Shown here: one piece after another, positions 53,221-62,069 of the stretch
Numbering within the stretch: the stretch's first letter is position 1
Layout of the letters: each line of letters opens with the position of its first letter
NCBI RefSeq assembly: GCF_001556185.1
Contig: NZ_LSIJ01000001.1
Coordinates: 87,400-151,399 of the forward strand
Direction: 5' to 3'
Source: Sphingomonas sp. CCH10-B3
GTDB taxonomy: Bacteria > Pseudomonadota > Alphaproteobacteria > Sphingomonadales > Sphingomonadaceae
Length of the DNA stretch: 64,000 nt
The notes under the pieces: generated by a model
Databases searched by the model: none
What the model was told of the DNA's origin: nothing
The model's input: only the letters and a program-made list of their open reading frames with translations
Made by a program: the position numbers and the translations under genes

Positions 53221-54408
53221 ATGGCCAAAACCGACTCCGCCCGGCGTCAGCGCCGCGCCAAGGCAATGCCGCTCCCCGACTGCGTCGCACTGGTGCTGCA
53301 GGGGGGTGGCGCGCTCGGCAGCTATCAGGCGGGCGTGATCGAAGGGCTGACCGATAGCGAGATCGAAATCGACTGGGTCGCCGGCATTTCGATCGGCGCG
53401 GTCAATGCCGCGATCGTTGCGGGTAATCCGCCCGAGCGCCGCGTCGATCGACTACGCGATTTCTGGAACGGGCTGACAAGCGCGCTGCCGAGCTTTCCGA
53501 TTTTCCCCAACGACCAGCTGCGCGAAGTGCTGCACGAATGGTCGGCGGGCATGGTGATCGCGGGCGGCGTGCCAGGGTTCTTCACGCCGCGCCTGCTGCC
53601 GCCGAGTTTTGCGACGCCCGGGACGCTCGCGGCGCTCAGCTATTACGACACGACGCCACTCAAAAAGACGCTCGATGACGTGATCGACTGGGACCTCGTC
53701 AACGATGGGCCGGTGCGGCTGTCGGTCGGCGCGGTCGATGTCGAAAGCGGCAATTTCCGCTATTTCGATACCACGACTGACCGGATCGACGCGCGCCACA
53801 TCATGGCATCGGGCGCGCTACCGCCGGGCTTGCCGCCGGTCGAGATCGACGGGCGTTGGTGGTGGGATGGCGGCCTCGTTTCGAACACCCCGCTCAGCCA
53901 TGTGCTCGATCACCAGAGCGCACCGCTGCTTGCCTTTCAGGTCGATCTCTTCTCAGCCACCTCGGCGCCGCCCAACACGATCATGGACGTGATGGCGCGC
54001 GAGAAGGAAATCCGCTTTTCCAGCCGCACGCGCCAGATTTCCGACGAAGTGATGAAGCTGCGCCGCGAACGTGAAGCGATCAACAAGGTGCTCGCGAAGC
54101 TGCCGGAGAATTTGCGCGACGATGCCGATGTCGCGGCACTCAAGGCGATGGCCGCCGAACAGCCGGTCAGCCTCGTCCAGCTGATCTACCGCGCCAATGC
54201 GTGGGAAGGCGGCAGCCGTGACTTCGAATTTTCCGCGCGCACCATGCAGGAGCATTGGCTCGCCGGGCTTGAAGCGATCGAGCAGTCGATGCGCGGCGCT
54301 GAGCTGGTCGCGCAGAACATCGCCGACGGAACGAGCGCGGCCTTCGATCTTTGTTCGCTCAACGGCCTGAGGCGCAGCAATCCCGTAAAATCCCGACCAA
54401 TGGAGTAG
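53221..54408 (+). CDS. patatin-like phospholipase/esterase
   Basis: A 395-residue serine lipase-type protein: oxyanion loop GGGALG (28-33), nucleophile S57 in GISIGA, and the catalytic aspartate in WWWDGGLVSNTPL. The C-terminal part resembles DUF3734, which often accompanies this patatin subfamily. I start at the ATG at 53221. It is followed after 4 bases by 3-hydroxybutyrate dehydrogenase; this pairing recurs in organisms with polyhydroxybutyrate, which suggests a role in PHB or lipid turnover. That role is inferred. Confidence 0.9.
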   Translation: MAKTDSARRQRRAKAMPLPDCVALVLQGGGALGSYQAGVIEGLTDSEIEIDWVAGISIGAVNAAIVAGNPPERRVDRLRDFWNGLTSALPSFPIFPNDQLREVLHEWSAGMVIAGGVPGFFTPRLLPPSFATPGTLAALSYYDTTPLKKTLDDVIDWDLVNDGPVRLSVGAVDVESGNFRYFDTTTDRIDARHIMASGALPPGLPPVEIDGRWWWDGGLVSNTPLSHVLDHQSAPLLAFQVDLFSATSAPPNTIMDVMAREKEIRFSSRTRQISDEVMKLRREREAINKVLAKLPENLRDDADVAALKAMAAEQPVSLVQLIYRANAWEGGSRDFEFSARTMQEHWLAGLEAIEQSMRGAELVAQNIADGTSAAFDLCSLNGLRRSNPVKSRPME

Positions 54409-54412
54409 CCCC

Positions 54413-55198
54413 ATGTTCCTCAAAGGCAAAAGCGCGATCATCACCGGTTCGACTTCGGGCATCGGCCTTGAATATGCCAAGGCGTTCGCGGCCGAGGGCG
54501 CGAGCGTTATGATCAACGGGTTCGGCGATGCCGATGCCATCGAAAAGGAACGCGCCGCGCTGGAGGCGACCAGCGGCGCCAAGGCGCTCTACGACGCCGC
54601 CGACATGACCAATCCCGATGCAATTGCGGCGATGGTTGCGCGTTGCCACGAAGAGCTCGGCGGGCCGGACATCATCGTCAACAATGCCGGCATCCAGCAC
54701 GTCAGCCCGATCGAAGATTTCCCGGCCGACAAGTTCGAGGCGATCATCAAGATCAACATGACCTCGGCCTGGTATCTGATCCGCGCCGCCGTACCGCACA
54801 TGAAGGCCAAGAAATGGGGCCGGATCATTTCGACCGCCTCGGCGCATTCGCTGGTCGCGAGCCCCAACAAGTCGGCCTATGTCATGGCCAAGCACGGCAT
54901 CGTCGGCCTCACCAAGACCGTGGCACTCGAAGTTGCGACCTTCGGCATCACCGTGAATGCGATCAGCCCGGGCTATGTCTGGACGCCGCTTGTCGAAAAG
55001 CAAATTCCCGACACGATGGCGACGCGTGGACTGACCCGCGAGCAAGTGATCAACGATGTCCTGCTCGATGCGCAGCCGACCAAGGAATTCGTCACGTCCG
55101 AACAAGTCGCCGCGCTCGCGCTCTACCTGTGTCGGGACGAGGCGAAGTCGATCACTGGTACGAATTTGTCGATCGATGGTGGCTGGACCGCTGCCTGA
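54413..55198 (+). CDS. bdhA: 3-hydroxybutyrate dehydrogenase (SDR)
   Basis: A 261-residue short-chain dehydrogenase oxidising D-3-hydroxybutyrate to acetoacetate with NAD. TGSTSGIG binds NAD, NNAGIQHVSPIEDFP follows NNAG, the catalytic Ser lies in STASAHSLVASPNKSAYVMAKHG with Y and K at YVMAK, and the family-specific GYVWTPLVEKQIPD follows. The length and motifs match bacterial BdhA closely. The start is 4 bases after the patatin stop. Confidence 0.93.
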   Translation: MFLKGKSAIITGSTSGIGLEYAKAFAAEGASVMINGFGDADAIEKERAALEATSGAKALYDAADMTNPDAIAAMVARCHEELGGPDIIVNNAGIQHVSPIEDFPADKFEAIIKINMTSAWYLIRAAVPHMKAKKWGRIISTASAHSLVASPNKSAYVMAKHGIVGLTKTVALEVATFGITVNAISPGYVWTPLVEKQIPDTMATRGLTREQVINDVLLDAQPTKEFVTSEQVAALALYLCRDEAKSITGTNLSIDGGWTAA

Positions 55199-55226
55199 CC
55201 GCCAAAACACCTTGGCAACCGGGCTG

Positions 55227-55919
55227 ATGCGTGGTTGTTTACGGCGGGTGGGGACAGTTATTCGGATCAGGACCATAGCGGCGGCGCTGCTGGCAATTGC
55301 GCTGGCGGCACCGCCCGCCAGTGCTGGCGATGGCGAGCGGCTCGACTGGCGGCGCATTGCCACGGCGGGTGACCGGTTGCGGCTGCGGACGTGGCGCCAG
55401 GCCTGGATCGAGGCGCTTGATCGTGCCCGCAAGGCCAACGCCGACGCGATCATTGCGGGCGGCGCGCTGTTCGATCCCGATCGTGCCTTTGCGGGCGCCG
55501 TGCCGCCCGTCGGGCGCTATCGCTGCCGGGTGTTCAAGCTCGGCGCCAAGGGCACGGCAATGGCCGAGTTCACTGCCTATCCCGATTTCGCCTGCCGGAT
55601 CGGTGCCGACGGCGACACACCGACCTTCTACAAGCTCGAGGGCGCTCAGCGGCCGGCCGGTGTACTGTTCAGCGAAAGCGCTTCGCGCGCGGTGTTTCTG
55701 GGCACGCTGGTGCTCGGCGACGAACGCCGCGCGATGCAATATGGCCGCGACGCCTCGCGCGACCTGGTCGGCTATATCGAGCGGGTCGGCGAGCGGCGCT
55801 GGCGGCTGGTGCTGCCCTATCCGCGCTTTGAATCGATCCTCGACGTTGTCGAACTGGTGCCCGAACCCGCAAAGCCTGCGCCTCCGGCAGGCTCCGCCGC
55901 GACGGTGCTGCCGCGCTAG
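55227..55919 (+). CDS. DUF4893 secreted protein
   Basis: A 230-residue protein with a hydrophobic signal segment (IRTIAAALLAIALAAPPASAG) and the DUF4893 pattern DWRRIATAGDRLRLRTWRQAW, VGRYRCRVFKLGAKG, CRIGADG and RLVLPYPRFESILDVVELVP. Family of unknown function, typical of sphingomonads. The start could be the ATG at 55227 or the GTG at 55248, both upstream of the signal peptide. It lies 28 bases after bdhA. Confidence 0.8.
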   Translation: MRGCLRRVGTVIRIRTIAAALLAIALAAPPASAGDGERLDWRRIATAGDRLRLRTWRQAWIEALDRARKANADAIIAGGALFDPDRAFAGAVPPVGRYRCRVFKLGAKGTAMAEFTAYPDFACRIGADGDTPTFYKLEGAQRPAGVLFSESASRAVFLGTLVLGDERRAMQYGRDASRDLVGYIERVGERRWRLVLPYPRFESILDVVELVPEPAKPAPPAGSAATVLPR

Positions 55920-55972
55920 GTGACGGCTGGCCCGCGATTGCCGACGCCGCGGATCGATGTTATAACTTTTGT

Positions 55973-56200
55973 ATGAACAAGCCGCTCAAGCTCATCAAGA
56001 TCGGCAACTCGACGGGTGTGATCCTGCCGAAGGAAGTGCTCGCACGACTGCGCGTGTCGCTTGGGGATGAGCTGAGCGTTATCGAAACACCTGAGGGCGT
56101 CGCGCTGTCACGGACCGACCCCGAATTTGAGGATCAAATGGCCGTTGCGCGCGAGGTAATGGCGCGCCGCCGCAATGCGCTGCGCGAACTGGCGAAGTGA
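55973..56200 (+). CDS. AbrB/MazE-family antitoxin
   Basis: A 75-residue protein with a swapped-hairpin AbrB-type domain: LKLIKIGNSTGVILPKEVLARLRVSLGDELSVIETPEGVALSR. The C-terminal tail (DQMAVAREVMARRRNALRELAK) probably binds the toxin. It is followed after one base by a Doc toxin gene, so it acts as antitoxin in place of the classical Phd. Confidence 0.88.
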   Translation: MNKPLKLIKIGNSTGVILPKEVLARLRVSLGDELSVIETPEGVALSRTDPEFEDQMAVAREVMARRRNALRELAK

Positions 56201-56201
56201 A

Positions 56202-56594
56202 ATGGCCGATCAGCTCTGGGTCTGGGTCGGCCTGAAGGTCGCGCTGGCAGCGCATGAGGAGCAGCTTGCCGAACATGGCGGCGCTTCGGGCGTCCGCGAC
56301 GCCAACATGCTCGAAAGTGCAATGGCGCGCCCACTCAACCTCGTGGCATATGGGGAGCCTGACGCGGCCGACTTGGCGGCGAGTTATGCATTCGGCATCG
56401 CGCGCAACCATCCCTTTGTCGATGGCAACAAGCGGACGGCAGCTGTGGTCAGCGAAACCTTTCTGGTACTTAACGGCTATGAGTTGACGTGCACCGACGT
56501 GGAAATGGTGACGACATTTCTTGCGCTGGCGGCGGGAGAACTGACCGTCGAGGCGCTTGCCGACTGGTTCCGCGCGCACATCCGCGCCGCCTGA
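56202..56594 (+). CDS. doc: Doc-type (death-on-curing) Fic toxin
   Basis: A 130-residue Fic/Doc protein with the active-site loop HPFVDGNKR at residues 70-78 (family HxFxx[D/N]GNKR). Doc toxins phosphorylate EF-Tu and stop translation. Other conserved parts are GVRDANMLESAMARP and AASYAFGIARNH. The ATG at 56202 lies one base after the antitoxin stop codon; an in-frame ATG upstream lies within the antitoxin. Second toxin-antitoxin pair of the window. Confidence 0.9.
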   Translation: MADQLWVWVGLKVALAAHEEQLAEHGGASGVRDANMLESAMARPLNLVAYGEPDAADLAASYAFGIARNHPFVDGNKRTAAVVSETFLVLNGYELTCTDVEMVTTFLALAAGELTVEALADWFRAHIRAA

Positions 56595-56604
56595 CACTTC
56601 CCAT

Positions 56605-56638
56605 GAAAATGCCCGCCGGAGACTGGCTCCGGCGGGCA
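56605..56638 (-). terminator. terminator shared by aceA (minus) and doc (plus)
   Basis: TGCCCGCCGGAG (56610-56621) and CTCCGGCGGGCA (56627-56638) form a perfect 12-bp stem with a 5-base loop. On the minus strand it is followed by TTTTC (56605-56609), 65 bases after the isocitrate lyase stop. In the plus direction it lies 16 bases after the doc stop, followed by CCTTTCC. Confidence 0.75.
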
Positions 56639-56702
56639 CCTTTCCTCCCCAGGAAAGCGGGAACCGCGCGTGTTCGCGTCGGCTGGAAGTGTAACCGGCG
56701 GA

Positions 56703-57980
56703 TCAGGCCGCTTCGGTCACGAACTGGGCAGCTTCAGTCGACTCGGCGAGCGCGGTGGTCGAGCTTTCGCCACCTGCCACGGCCTGCGCGACAAGATCGA
56801 AATAGCCGGTGCCGACTTCGCGCTGGTGGCGCGTCGCGGTGTAGCCATTCACTTCGGCGGCGAATTCGGCCTGCTGCAGCTCGCTGTAGGCGGCCATGCC
56901 GCGGTCCTTGTAGCCGCGCGCCAGCTCGAACATGCCGTAGTTGAGCTGATGGAAGCCGGCGAGCGTCACGAACTGGAACTTGTAGCCCATCGCGCCGATT
57001 TCGCGCTGGAACCTGGCGATCGTGTCCTTGTCGAGCTTGGCTTCCCAGTTGAAGCTCGGCGAGCAGTTATAGGCGAGCATCTTGTTCGGATACTGCTTCT
57101 TGATCGCCTCGGCGAAGCGACGCGCGTCGTCGAGATTGGGATAGCTGGTTTCCCACCACAGCAGGTCGGCATGCTCGGCAAAGGCTAGGCCGCGCTTGAT
57201 GCAATGATCGACGCCGGTGCCTTCCTTCAGGCGGTAGAAGCCCTCGGCGGTGCGCTCGCCGGTCAGGAATTCATGGTCGCGCTCGTCGATGTCGCTGGTG
57301 ATCAGCTTGGCGCTTTCGGCATCGGTGCGCGCGCAGATGATCGTCGGCACGCCCGACACGTCGGCGGCGAGCCGCGCGGCGTCGAGATTGCGGATGTGCG
57401 CCTGCGTCGGAATCAGCACCTTGCCGCCGAGGTGGCCGCACTTCTTTTCCGACGCCAGCTGGTCTTCATAGTGAACGCCGGCGGCACCCGCCGCGATATA
57501 GGCCTTCATGATTTCGAAGCAGTTGAGCGGGCCGCCGAAACCTGCTTCGGCATCGGCGACGATCGGCGCGAACCAGTCGCGGCTCGCACCACCTTCGCTA
57601 TGCTCGATCTGGTCGGCGCGCTGCAGCGCATTGTTGATCTTGCGCGCGAGCTCCGGCCCGGCATTGGCTGGATAGAGCGACTGATCGGGATACATGGCGC
57701 CCGCAGTGTTGGCGTCGGCGGCGACCTGCCAGCCCGACAGGTAAATCGCCTTCAGCCCGGCGCGGACCATCTGCATCGCCTGATTGCCGCTGAGCGCGCC
57801 GAGGGCGTTGATGTAATCTTCCGACTTCAGCAGTTCCCACAGCTTGTTCGCGCCTTTGCGCGCCAGCGTGTGCTCGACCAGCACCGAGCCGCGCAGCTTT
57901 GCCACATCTTCGGGCGTGTAGGGGCGGGTGATGCCGTCAAAACGGCCGGCGGGGGCGGGAATCAGCTCTTCGAATGTCAT
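56703..57980 (-). CDS. aceA: isocitrate lyase
   Basis: A 425-residue glyoxylate-shunt enzyme splitting isocitrate into glyoxylate and succinate, needed for growth on acetate, fatty acids or 3-hydroxybutyrate. It shows [47 protein letters not shown] with the catalytic C181 in KKCGH (179-183), and [13 protein letters not shown]. The length is as in the E. coli type (about 430). AAGGACAG precedes the ATG at 57980; the longer frame upstream is not coding. It is divergent from the XRE regulator at 58169. Confidence 0.96.
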   Translation of the reverse strand: MTFEELIPAPAGRFDGITRPYTPEDVAKLRGSVLVEHTLARKGANKLWELLKSEDYINALGALSGNQAMQMVRAGLKAIYLSGWQVAADANTAGAMYPDQSLYPANAGPELARKINNALQRADQIEHSEGGASRDWFAPIVADAEAGFGGPLNCFEIMKAYIAAGAAGVHYEDQLASEKKCGHLGGKVLIPTQAHIRNLDAARLAADVSGVPTIICARTDAESAKLITSDIDERDHEFLTGERTAEGFYRLKEGTGVDHCIKRGLAFAEHADLLWWETSYPNLDDARRFAEAIKKQYPNKMLAYNCSPSFNWEAKLDKDTIARFQREIGAMGYKFQFVTLAGFHQLNYGMFELARGYKDRGMAAYSELQQAEFAAEVNGYTATRHQREVGTGYFDLVAQAVAGGESSTTALAESTEAAQFVTEAA

Positions 57981-58168
57981 TTTTACTGTCCTTGGCAAGA
58001 TGCACACCGCCCATGGGCTGCATCGATGTGCGCGCTGGTGACGCAATCGGCTGCCGCTGACGAGGGCATTGTGCACGCCATTCGGGTCGTCCTGTGTGCA
58101 GCGCGGCATCACTGGTCTGTCATGATGTAATGACTTTACAAAACCCGAGGCGCGCCGCACAACAGGGC
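57981..58168. promoter_or_regulatory. divergent aceA/regulator promoter with TGTGCA repeats
   Basis: The 188-base region contains TGCACA (58001-58006), a TGTGCG variant (58027-58032), TGTGCA (58070-58075) and TGTGCA (58095-58100). There is also ACTTTACAAAA near 58133. Repeats of one hexamer in both orientations are what a dimeric regulator would use. I cannot assign the binding protein beyond the neighbouring XRE gene. Confidence 0.35.
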
Positions 58169-59557
58169 ATGGCCGACCAGAAGCTGTTTGCGGGCTATGC
58201 CGTGCGCCGCGTGCGCCGCCAGTCGGGGCTGACTCAGGCGGCGATGGCCGAAATGCTCGCAATCTCGCCAAGCTATCTCAACCTGCTCGAACGCAACCAG
58301 CGCCCATTGTCGGCGACTTTGCTGGTGCGGCTTGCAGAGCAATTCGATTTCGATGCGCGCAGTCTGGCCGCTGGCGAGCCCGGCGGTGGCGAAGCAGCGT
58401 TGCGGCGGCGCCTTGCCGATCCGCTGTTCGCCGATCTCGAAGTCGACCGCGCCGAATTGACCGAATGGCTGGCCGCGGCGCCCGGTGGTGCCGAGGCGTT
58501 TGCGCGCGCCTATGACCGGCTCGGCAGTGGCGGTGCCTATCAGGGCGGCGAGACCGCCGATCCGGTCGCCGAAGTCCGCCGCGAGATCGAGCGTTGGCGC
58601 AATCACTTCGCCGATCTCGATGCCGCGGCCGAAGCGCTCGCCGATGAGCTGCGGCTGGGCGCGGGCGATCTCTACGGCGCGATTGCGGAGCGGCTGCGCG
58701 TCAAGCACCAGCTCGCGGTGCGGGTGCTGCCGGTCGAAGTGATGCCCGACATGCTGCGGCGGCTCGACCTGCACGCGCGCCAGTTGCAGATTTCGGAACT
58801 GCTCGATCCTGCGTCGCGCGCTTTTGCCGCTGCCTTCCAGCTTGGCCAAATCGAGGCGCGCAGCGAGATCGAGGCGCTGGTCAAGGCAGGCGGCTTCACG
58901 GATCGCGCGGCCGAGCGGCTTTATCGGCGCCACCTCTACAGCTATTTCGCGGCGGCGGTGATGATGCCCTATGCCCGCTTCCTGCGCGCATGCGAGGCGA
59001 CCGGCTATGACATCGAGCTGCTCCAGCGCCGCTTCGGGGCGGGGTTCGAGCAAGTCGCCCACCGGCTGACCACGCTGCAACGGGTCGGCGCGCGCGGGCT
59101 CCCCTTCTTCATGCTGCGGATCGACCGCGCGGGGCAGGCATCGAAGCGCTTTTCGGGGGCCAGCGCGGCGCCGCTCGCCGAGGCCGAGGCGCGTTGTCCG
59201 CTGTGGCGCCTGCACATGGCGTTCGAGCGGCCGGGAGCGCTGACCGTCCATCTTGTCGCGCTGGAGGATGGCAGCCGCTGGTTCACGATGGCGCGCACCG
59301 TCACGCCGCAAGGGCGCCGTTACGGCGCAACCGGGGCGGAATTTGTCGTGGGGCTCGGGCTCGCGGCTGATCTCGCTGCGCCGCTCGCCGCCGCGCGTGG
59401 TGTCGACCTGGCGGGGGAGGCGACTCCGATCGGTCTCGGCTGTCGCCAATGCCTGCGCGCCGACTGCCCGCAGCGATCGGCACCGCCCGCCGGGCGCGCA
59501 CTGATCGTCGTCGAGCGCGAACGCGGCTTGTCGTCGATCCGCTTTGCCGCCGATTGA
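58169..59557 (+). CDS. XRE-family regulator of the RamB/ScfR type
   Basis: A 462-residue regulator: N-terminal HTH ([38 protein letters not shown]), a central segment with an IrrE/ImmA-like region ([19 protein letters not shown]), and a C-terminal DUF2083 domain with the cysteine cluster CRQCLRADC. This family includes RamB of Corynebacterium and short-chain fatty-acid-responsive regulators controlling glyoxylate and propionate genes. Its divergence from aceA supports control of isocitrate lyase. The ATG at 58169 ([12 protein letters not shown]) matches the family's usual start; an earlier ATG at 58130 is possible. Confidence 0.92.
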   Translation: MADQKLFAGYAVRRVRRQSGLTQAAMAEMLAISPSYLNLLERNQRPLSATLLVRLAEQFDFDARSLAAGEPGGGEAALRRRLADPLFADLEVDRAELTEWLAAAPGGAEAFARAYDRLGSGGAYQGGETADPVAEVRREIERWRNHFADLDAAAEALADELRLGAGDLYGAIAERLRVKHQLAVRVLPVEVMPDMLRRLDLHARQLQISELLDPASRAFAAAFQLGQIEARSEIEALVKAGGFTDRAAERLYRRHLYSYFAAAVMMPYARFLRACEATGYDIELLQRRFGAGFEQVAHRLTTLQRVGARGLPFFMLRIDRAGQASKRFSGASAAPLAEAEARCPLWRLHMAFERPGALTVHLVALEDGSRWFTMARTVTPQGRRYGATGAEFVVGLGLAADLAAPLAAARGVDLAGEATPIGLGCRQCLRADCPQRSAPPAGRALIVVERERGLSSIRFAAD

Positions 59558-59567
59558 GTCGAACGCT

Positions 59568-60035
59568 ATGCTCGTGGCGCCATCGGGGAGACAGGCGTTG
59601 GAAAAATCGGTTGCGAGCTTTCGGTCGAGTACATGGCGTTGGCTGCTGGGGAGCCTAGCCGGCTGGGGGACGCTGCTGCTGTGCCTGGTCGGCGTCGGGC
59701 TGGTCATCGTCGCGTGGCGCTGGCTGAGCAATATCGCCGTGCATTACGAGCTCACCGATCAGCGGCTGATCATCCGGCGCGGCATCATCAACAAGACCAC
59801 CGACGAGATCGAACTCTATCGGATCAAGGACACGACGATCGCCTATTCGATCGTCAATCAGCTGACCGACATCGGCAACATCACGATCCGGTCGAGCGAC
59901 GCGACGACCGCAGGCGGCGAGCTGATACTGCGCGACATCCCGCACGGCCGCGCAATCCGCGAGGATATCCGCCGCCTGACCGATGCCGCGCGTCAGTTGC
60001 GCCGGGTCCGCGAGGTCGACGTCGAGGAGCATTGA
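59568..60035 (+). CDS. PH-domain (YdbT/bPH2-like) membrane protein
   Basis: A 155-residue protein with one hydrophobic stretch (GWGTLLLCLVGVGLVIVAW) and a bacterial PH-like domain: YELTDQRLIIRRGIINKTTDEIELYRIKDTTIAYSIVNQLTDIGNITIRSS. The exact start is uncertain: the ATG at 59568 or the TTG at 59598, which has GGGGAG six bases upstream. Function unknown; bPH2 proteins sit in the inner membrane. Confidence 0.82.
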   Translation: MLVAPSGRQALEKSVASFRSSTWRWLLGSLAGWGTLLLCLVGVGLVIVAWRWLSNIAVHYELTDQRLIIRRGIINKTTDEIELYRIKDTTIAYSIVNQLTDIGNITIRSSDATTAGGELILRDIPHGRAIREDIRRLTDAARQLRRVREVDVEEH

Positions 60036-60158
60036 GCGACAGGGTCGCCGCATAATGGGTAGGCTACGCCGGTTTCGCTTGCGGAACTGTCATTAAAATG
60101 AAATATTATAGTCACCGAACTGAAACATCGGCACGTGTCGCTGTGGTTCGGGGAGACT

Positions 60159-60518
60159 ATGATGATGATGAAGTGGACCTATCTGGCCTTGATTGCCGCA
60201 GCCGCGCTCGGGGATGCTAGCCTCGTGCATGCGGCAGAAAGCAATTCGAATGGATCCGAAGAAATCCGGCGCGGCGATTACGCTGCTGCCGAAGCGCTGA
60301 TCGACCGGCAGCGCAAGCTGTTCACTTGGGACAGCGACCTCACGCTCAATCTGGCGACCGTCTATCGCCACACCAATCGCGCCGACGCGGCCCGCGCGCT
60401 TTATCAGCGCATCCTGCAATTGCCGGACGAGGAAATCGAGATCGGCAACCACGTCACGACGACGCATGCGCTCGCGCGACGCGAGCTTGCCCGAATGGCA
60501 GTCGCAACGCTGCGCTAG
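60159..60518 (+). CDS. small secreted TPR-like protein
   Basis: A 119-residue protein starting in a run of four ATG codons (60159-60170), with GGGGAG at 60150-60155. Signal-peptide-like MKWTYLALIAAAALGDASLVHA comes first, then a helical repeat: RRGDYAAAEALIDRQRKLF and LTLNLATVYRHTNRADAARALYQRIL look like one and a half to two tetratricopeptide repeats. Function unknown. It ends tail-to-tail with the aldo/keto reductase, sharing CTAG. Confidence 0.8.
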   Translation: MMMMKWTYLALIAAAALGDASLVHAAESNSNGSEEIRRGDYAAAEALIDRQRKLFTWDSDLTLNLATVYRHTNRADAARALYQRILQLPDEEIEIGNHVTTTHALARRELARMAVATLR

Positions 60519-61459
60519 GCGCCCGCGACGGTCAGGCGTTCGAGCTGATCATGCGTCAGCTCGAGCGTCATCGCGCCGAGCAGTTCCTCGATCTGGGCGA
60601 CGCTCGTCGCACTCGCGATCGGCGCGGTGACGCCGGGTTGGGCAGCGAGCCACGCCAGCGCGATCTGCGCGAGCGTCGCGCCGGTTTCTACCGCCACCGA
60701 GTCCATCGCGTCGAGCACGGCCTTGCCCTTGCCTTCGAGCAACGGCGTCATCCGCCCGCCGCGCACGCTTTTGCCGAGATCGTCGGCGCTGCGATACTTG
60801 CCAGTCAGGAACCCCGAGGCGAGGCCATAATAGGGTACGGCGCCGATGTTGTGAGCGACGCAATAATCCTGCAGCTCGCCTTCGAACTTGTGGCGGCTGA
60901 CGAGATTATATTCGGGCTGGAGCACGTGATAGCTTGGCAGGTGATGCGCCATCGCGACGTCATGCGCCGATTTCAGCCGCGCGGCGTGGAAGTTGGATGC
61001 GCCGAGCGCGCGGACCTTGCCCGCCTCGACCAGCCGGGCAAAGGCGCCGAGCACATCCGCCTGCGGCACATCCTCATCGTCCTGATGCGCGAAATAAAGG
61101 TCGATCGTCTCGACGCCGAGCCGCTTGAGCGACGCATCGCAGGCGGCCGCGATCCGCGCGGGCGCGAGCTTGGCGCCGCCTTCGCCGGGCAGCATCCCGA
61201 CCTTGGTCGCGATCTGCACGGCATCGCGCTTGCCGCTGGTGCGCAGCCACTCGCCGATCACGCTTTCGGACTCGCCGCCCTGATGCCCCGGCGCCCAGGC
61301 CGAATAGACGTCCGCTGTGTCGATCATCGTCCCGCCGCCCGCGACGAACGCGTCGAGCACGGCAAAGCTCGCGGCCTTGTCCGCCGTCCAGCCGAACACA
61401 TTGCCGCCGAGCACCAGCGGCGCGATGTCGAGATCGGTGCTGCCCAGGCGACGTTTCAT
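60515..61459 (-). CDS. aldo/keto reductase
   Basis: A 314-residue NADPH-dependent oxidoreductase. The fold and catalytic tetrad are visible in MIDTADVYSAWAPG (Asp and Tyr), QIATKVGML (Lys) and IDLYFAHQDDED (His). It has the C-terminal cofactor region PIASATSVAQIEEL. It resembles the AKR group of YajO/Tas-like proteins. It is the last of three genes coupled by ATGA overlaps after two small lipoproteins. The substrate is unknown. Confidence 0.93.
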   Translation of the reverse strand: MKRRLGSTDLDIAPLVLGGNVFGWTADKAASFAVLDAFVAGGGTMIDTADVYSAWAPGHQGGESESVIGEWLRTSGKRDAVQIATKVGMLPGEGGAKLAPARIAAACDASLKRLGVETIDLYFAHQDDEDVPQADVLGAFARLVEAGKVRALGASNFHAARLKSAHDVAMAHHLPSYHVLQPEYNLVSRHKFEGELQDYCVAHNIGAVPYYGLASGFLTGKYRSADDLGKSVRGGRMTPLLEGKGKAVLDAMDSVAVETGATLAQIALAWLAAQPGVTAPIASATSVAQIEELLGAMTLELTHDQLERLTVAGA

Positions 61460-61641
61460 GGCTTGGTGCTTTCGGCTTGATTGGTCAGGACGGCATTGGC
61501 CGAGACGCTGTCTTCATCGAGCATCGCCGCGGCGTCATTGAGCTGGCTCGCTTCGGTTGCGCTCGCGCCGCCGGGGTCGCCGCCCGCCGATCCGCAGCCG
61601 GCGAGCAACACCAGGGGCAGGATCAGGCCGACCGCCTTCAT
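61456..61641 (-). CDS. small lipoprotein, 61 residues
   Basis: A 61-residue predicted lipoprotein: signal MKAVGLILPLVLLAGC with lipobox LAGC (Cys 16), then an acidic, Ala/Ser-rich tail. It overlaps the genes on both sides by four bases, so it is translated with them. No family recognised. Confidence 0.75.
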   Translation of the reverse strand: MKAVGLILPLVLLAGCGSAGGDPGGASATEASQLNDAAAMLDEDSVSANAVLTNQAESTKP

Positions 61642-61934
61642 CGATCGACCGCGTTGTTGGCGTCGCGCAAGGACTGGCTCGCCTTTTCCTTGCCCTTTTC
61701 GGTGGCGTCGTCGATCGAGTTGCCGACCGAATCCGTGGCATTGTCCATGCCGCCCAGCGCGCGGTCACCGGCCGCATCGACATCCGCTGCGGCTTCGCTC
61801 ATCGCCGCATTGGCGTCGGCCGTGATCGCGTCGGCGGCCTCGGCGGTTTCGTTCTGCGCCTTGGGGCTGCACGCGGCGAGGCCGATGGCGACGGGCAACG
61901 CGAGCAGCAGGGCGGGCAGGCGGGCGATTTTCAT
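61638..61934 (-). CDS. small Ala/Asp-rich lipoprotein
   Basis: A 98-residue predicted lipoprotein with signal MKIARLPALLLALPVAIGLAAC (lipobox LAAC). The rest is helical and rich in Ala/Asp/Glu (NETAEAADAITADANAAMSEAAADVDAAGDRA), resembling LEA-like or entericidin-adjacent helical proteins, though I assign no family. AAGGGACCC precedes the ATG at 61934, which is better than the ATG 15 codons upstream. First gene of the lipoprotein-lipoprotein-AKR unit. Confidence 0.8.
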   Translation of the reverse strand: MKIARLPALLLALPVAIGLAACSPKAQNETAEAADAITADANAAMSEAAADVDAAGDRALGGMDNATDSVGNSIDDATEKGKEKASQSLRDANNAVDR

Positions 61935-62040
61935 TGACGGGTCCCTTGGAGCAATTGTCGATCGCGGCATAACGTTCAAAGGCTAGTCCCGGGTCCCGGC
62001 GCACGCAATGGCCGCTGCCGCGGTGATCGCCGTTGCATTC

Positions 62041-62060
62041 ATATAAAGATATCTTTATAT
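62041..62060. promoter_or_regulatory. 20-bp perfect palindrome, candidate ArsR-family operator
   Basis: ATATAAAGATATCTTTATAT is a perfect 20-base inverted repeat ending 9 bases before the ATG of the ArsR-methyltransferase gene. It is AT-rich within GC-rich DNA. ArsR-family dimers bind such dyads, and autoregulation from this position would block the promoter or translation start. Which protein binds is inferred. Confidence 0.7.
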
Positions 62061-62069
62061 CGTGATCCG

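Noticed and set aside
58136..59731. A 531-codon minus-strand frame opposite the XRE regulator
   Set aside because: Shadow of a gene with a clear HTH and DUF2083 domain.
60087..60103. CTGTCATTAAAATGAAA, similar to a Pho box
   Set aside because: Only the first half-site matches CTGTCAT; the second half is absent and the downstream TPR-like gene has no phosphate link.
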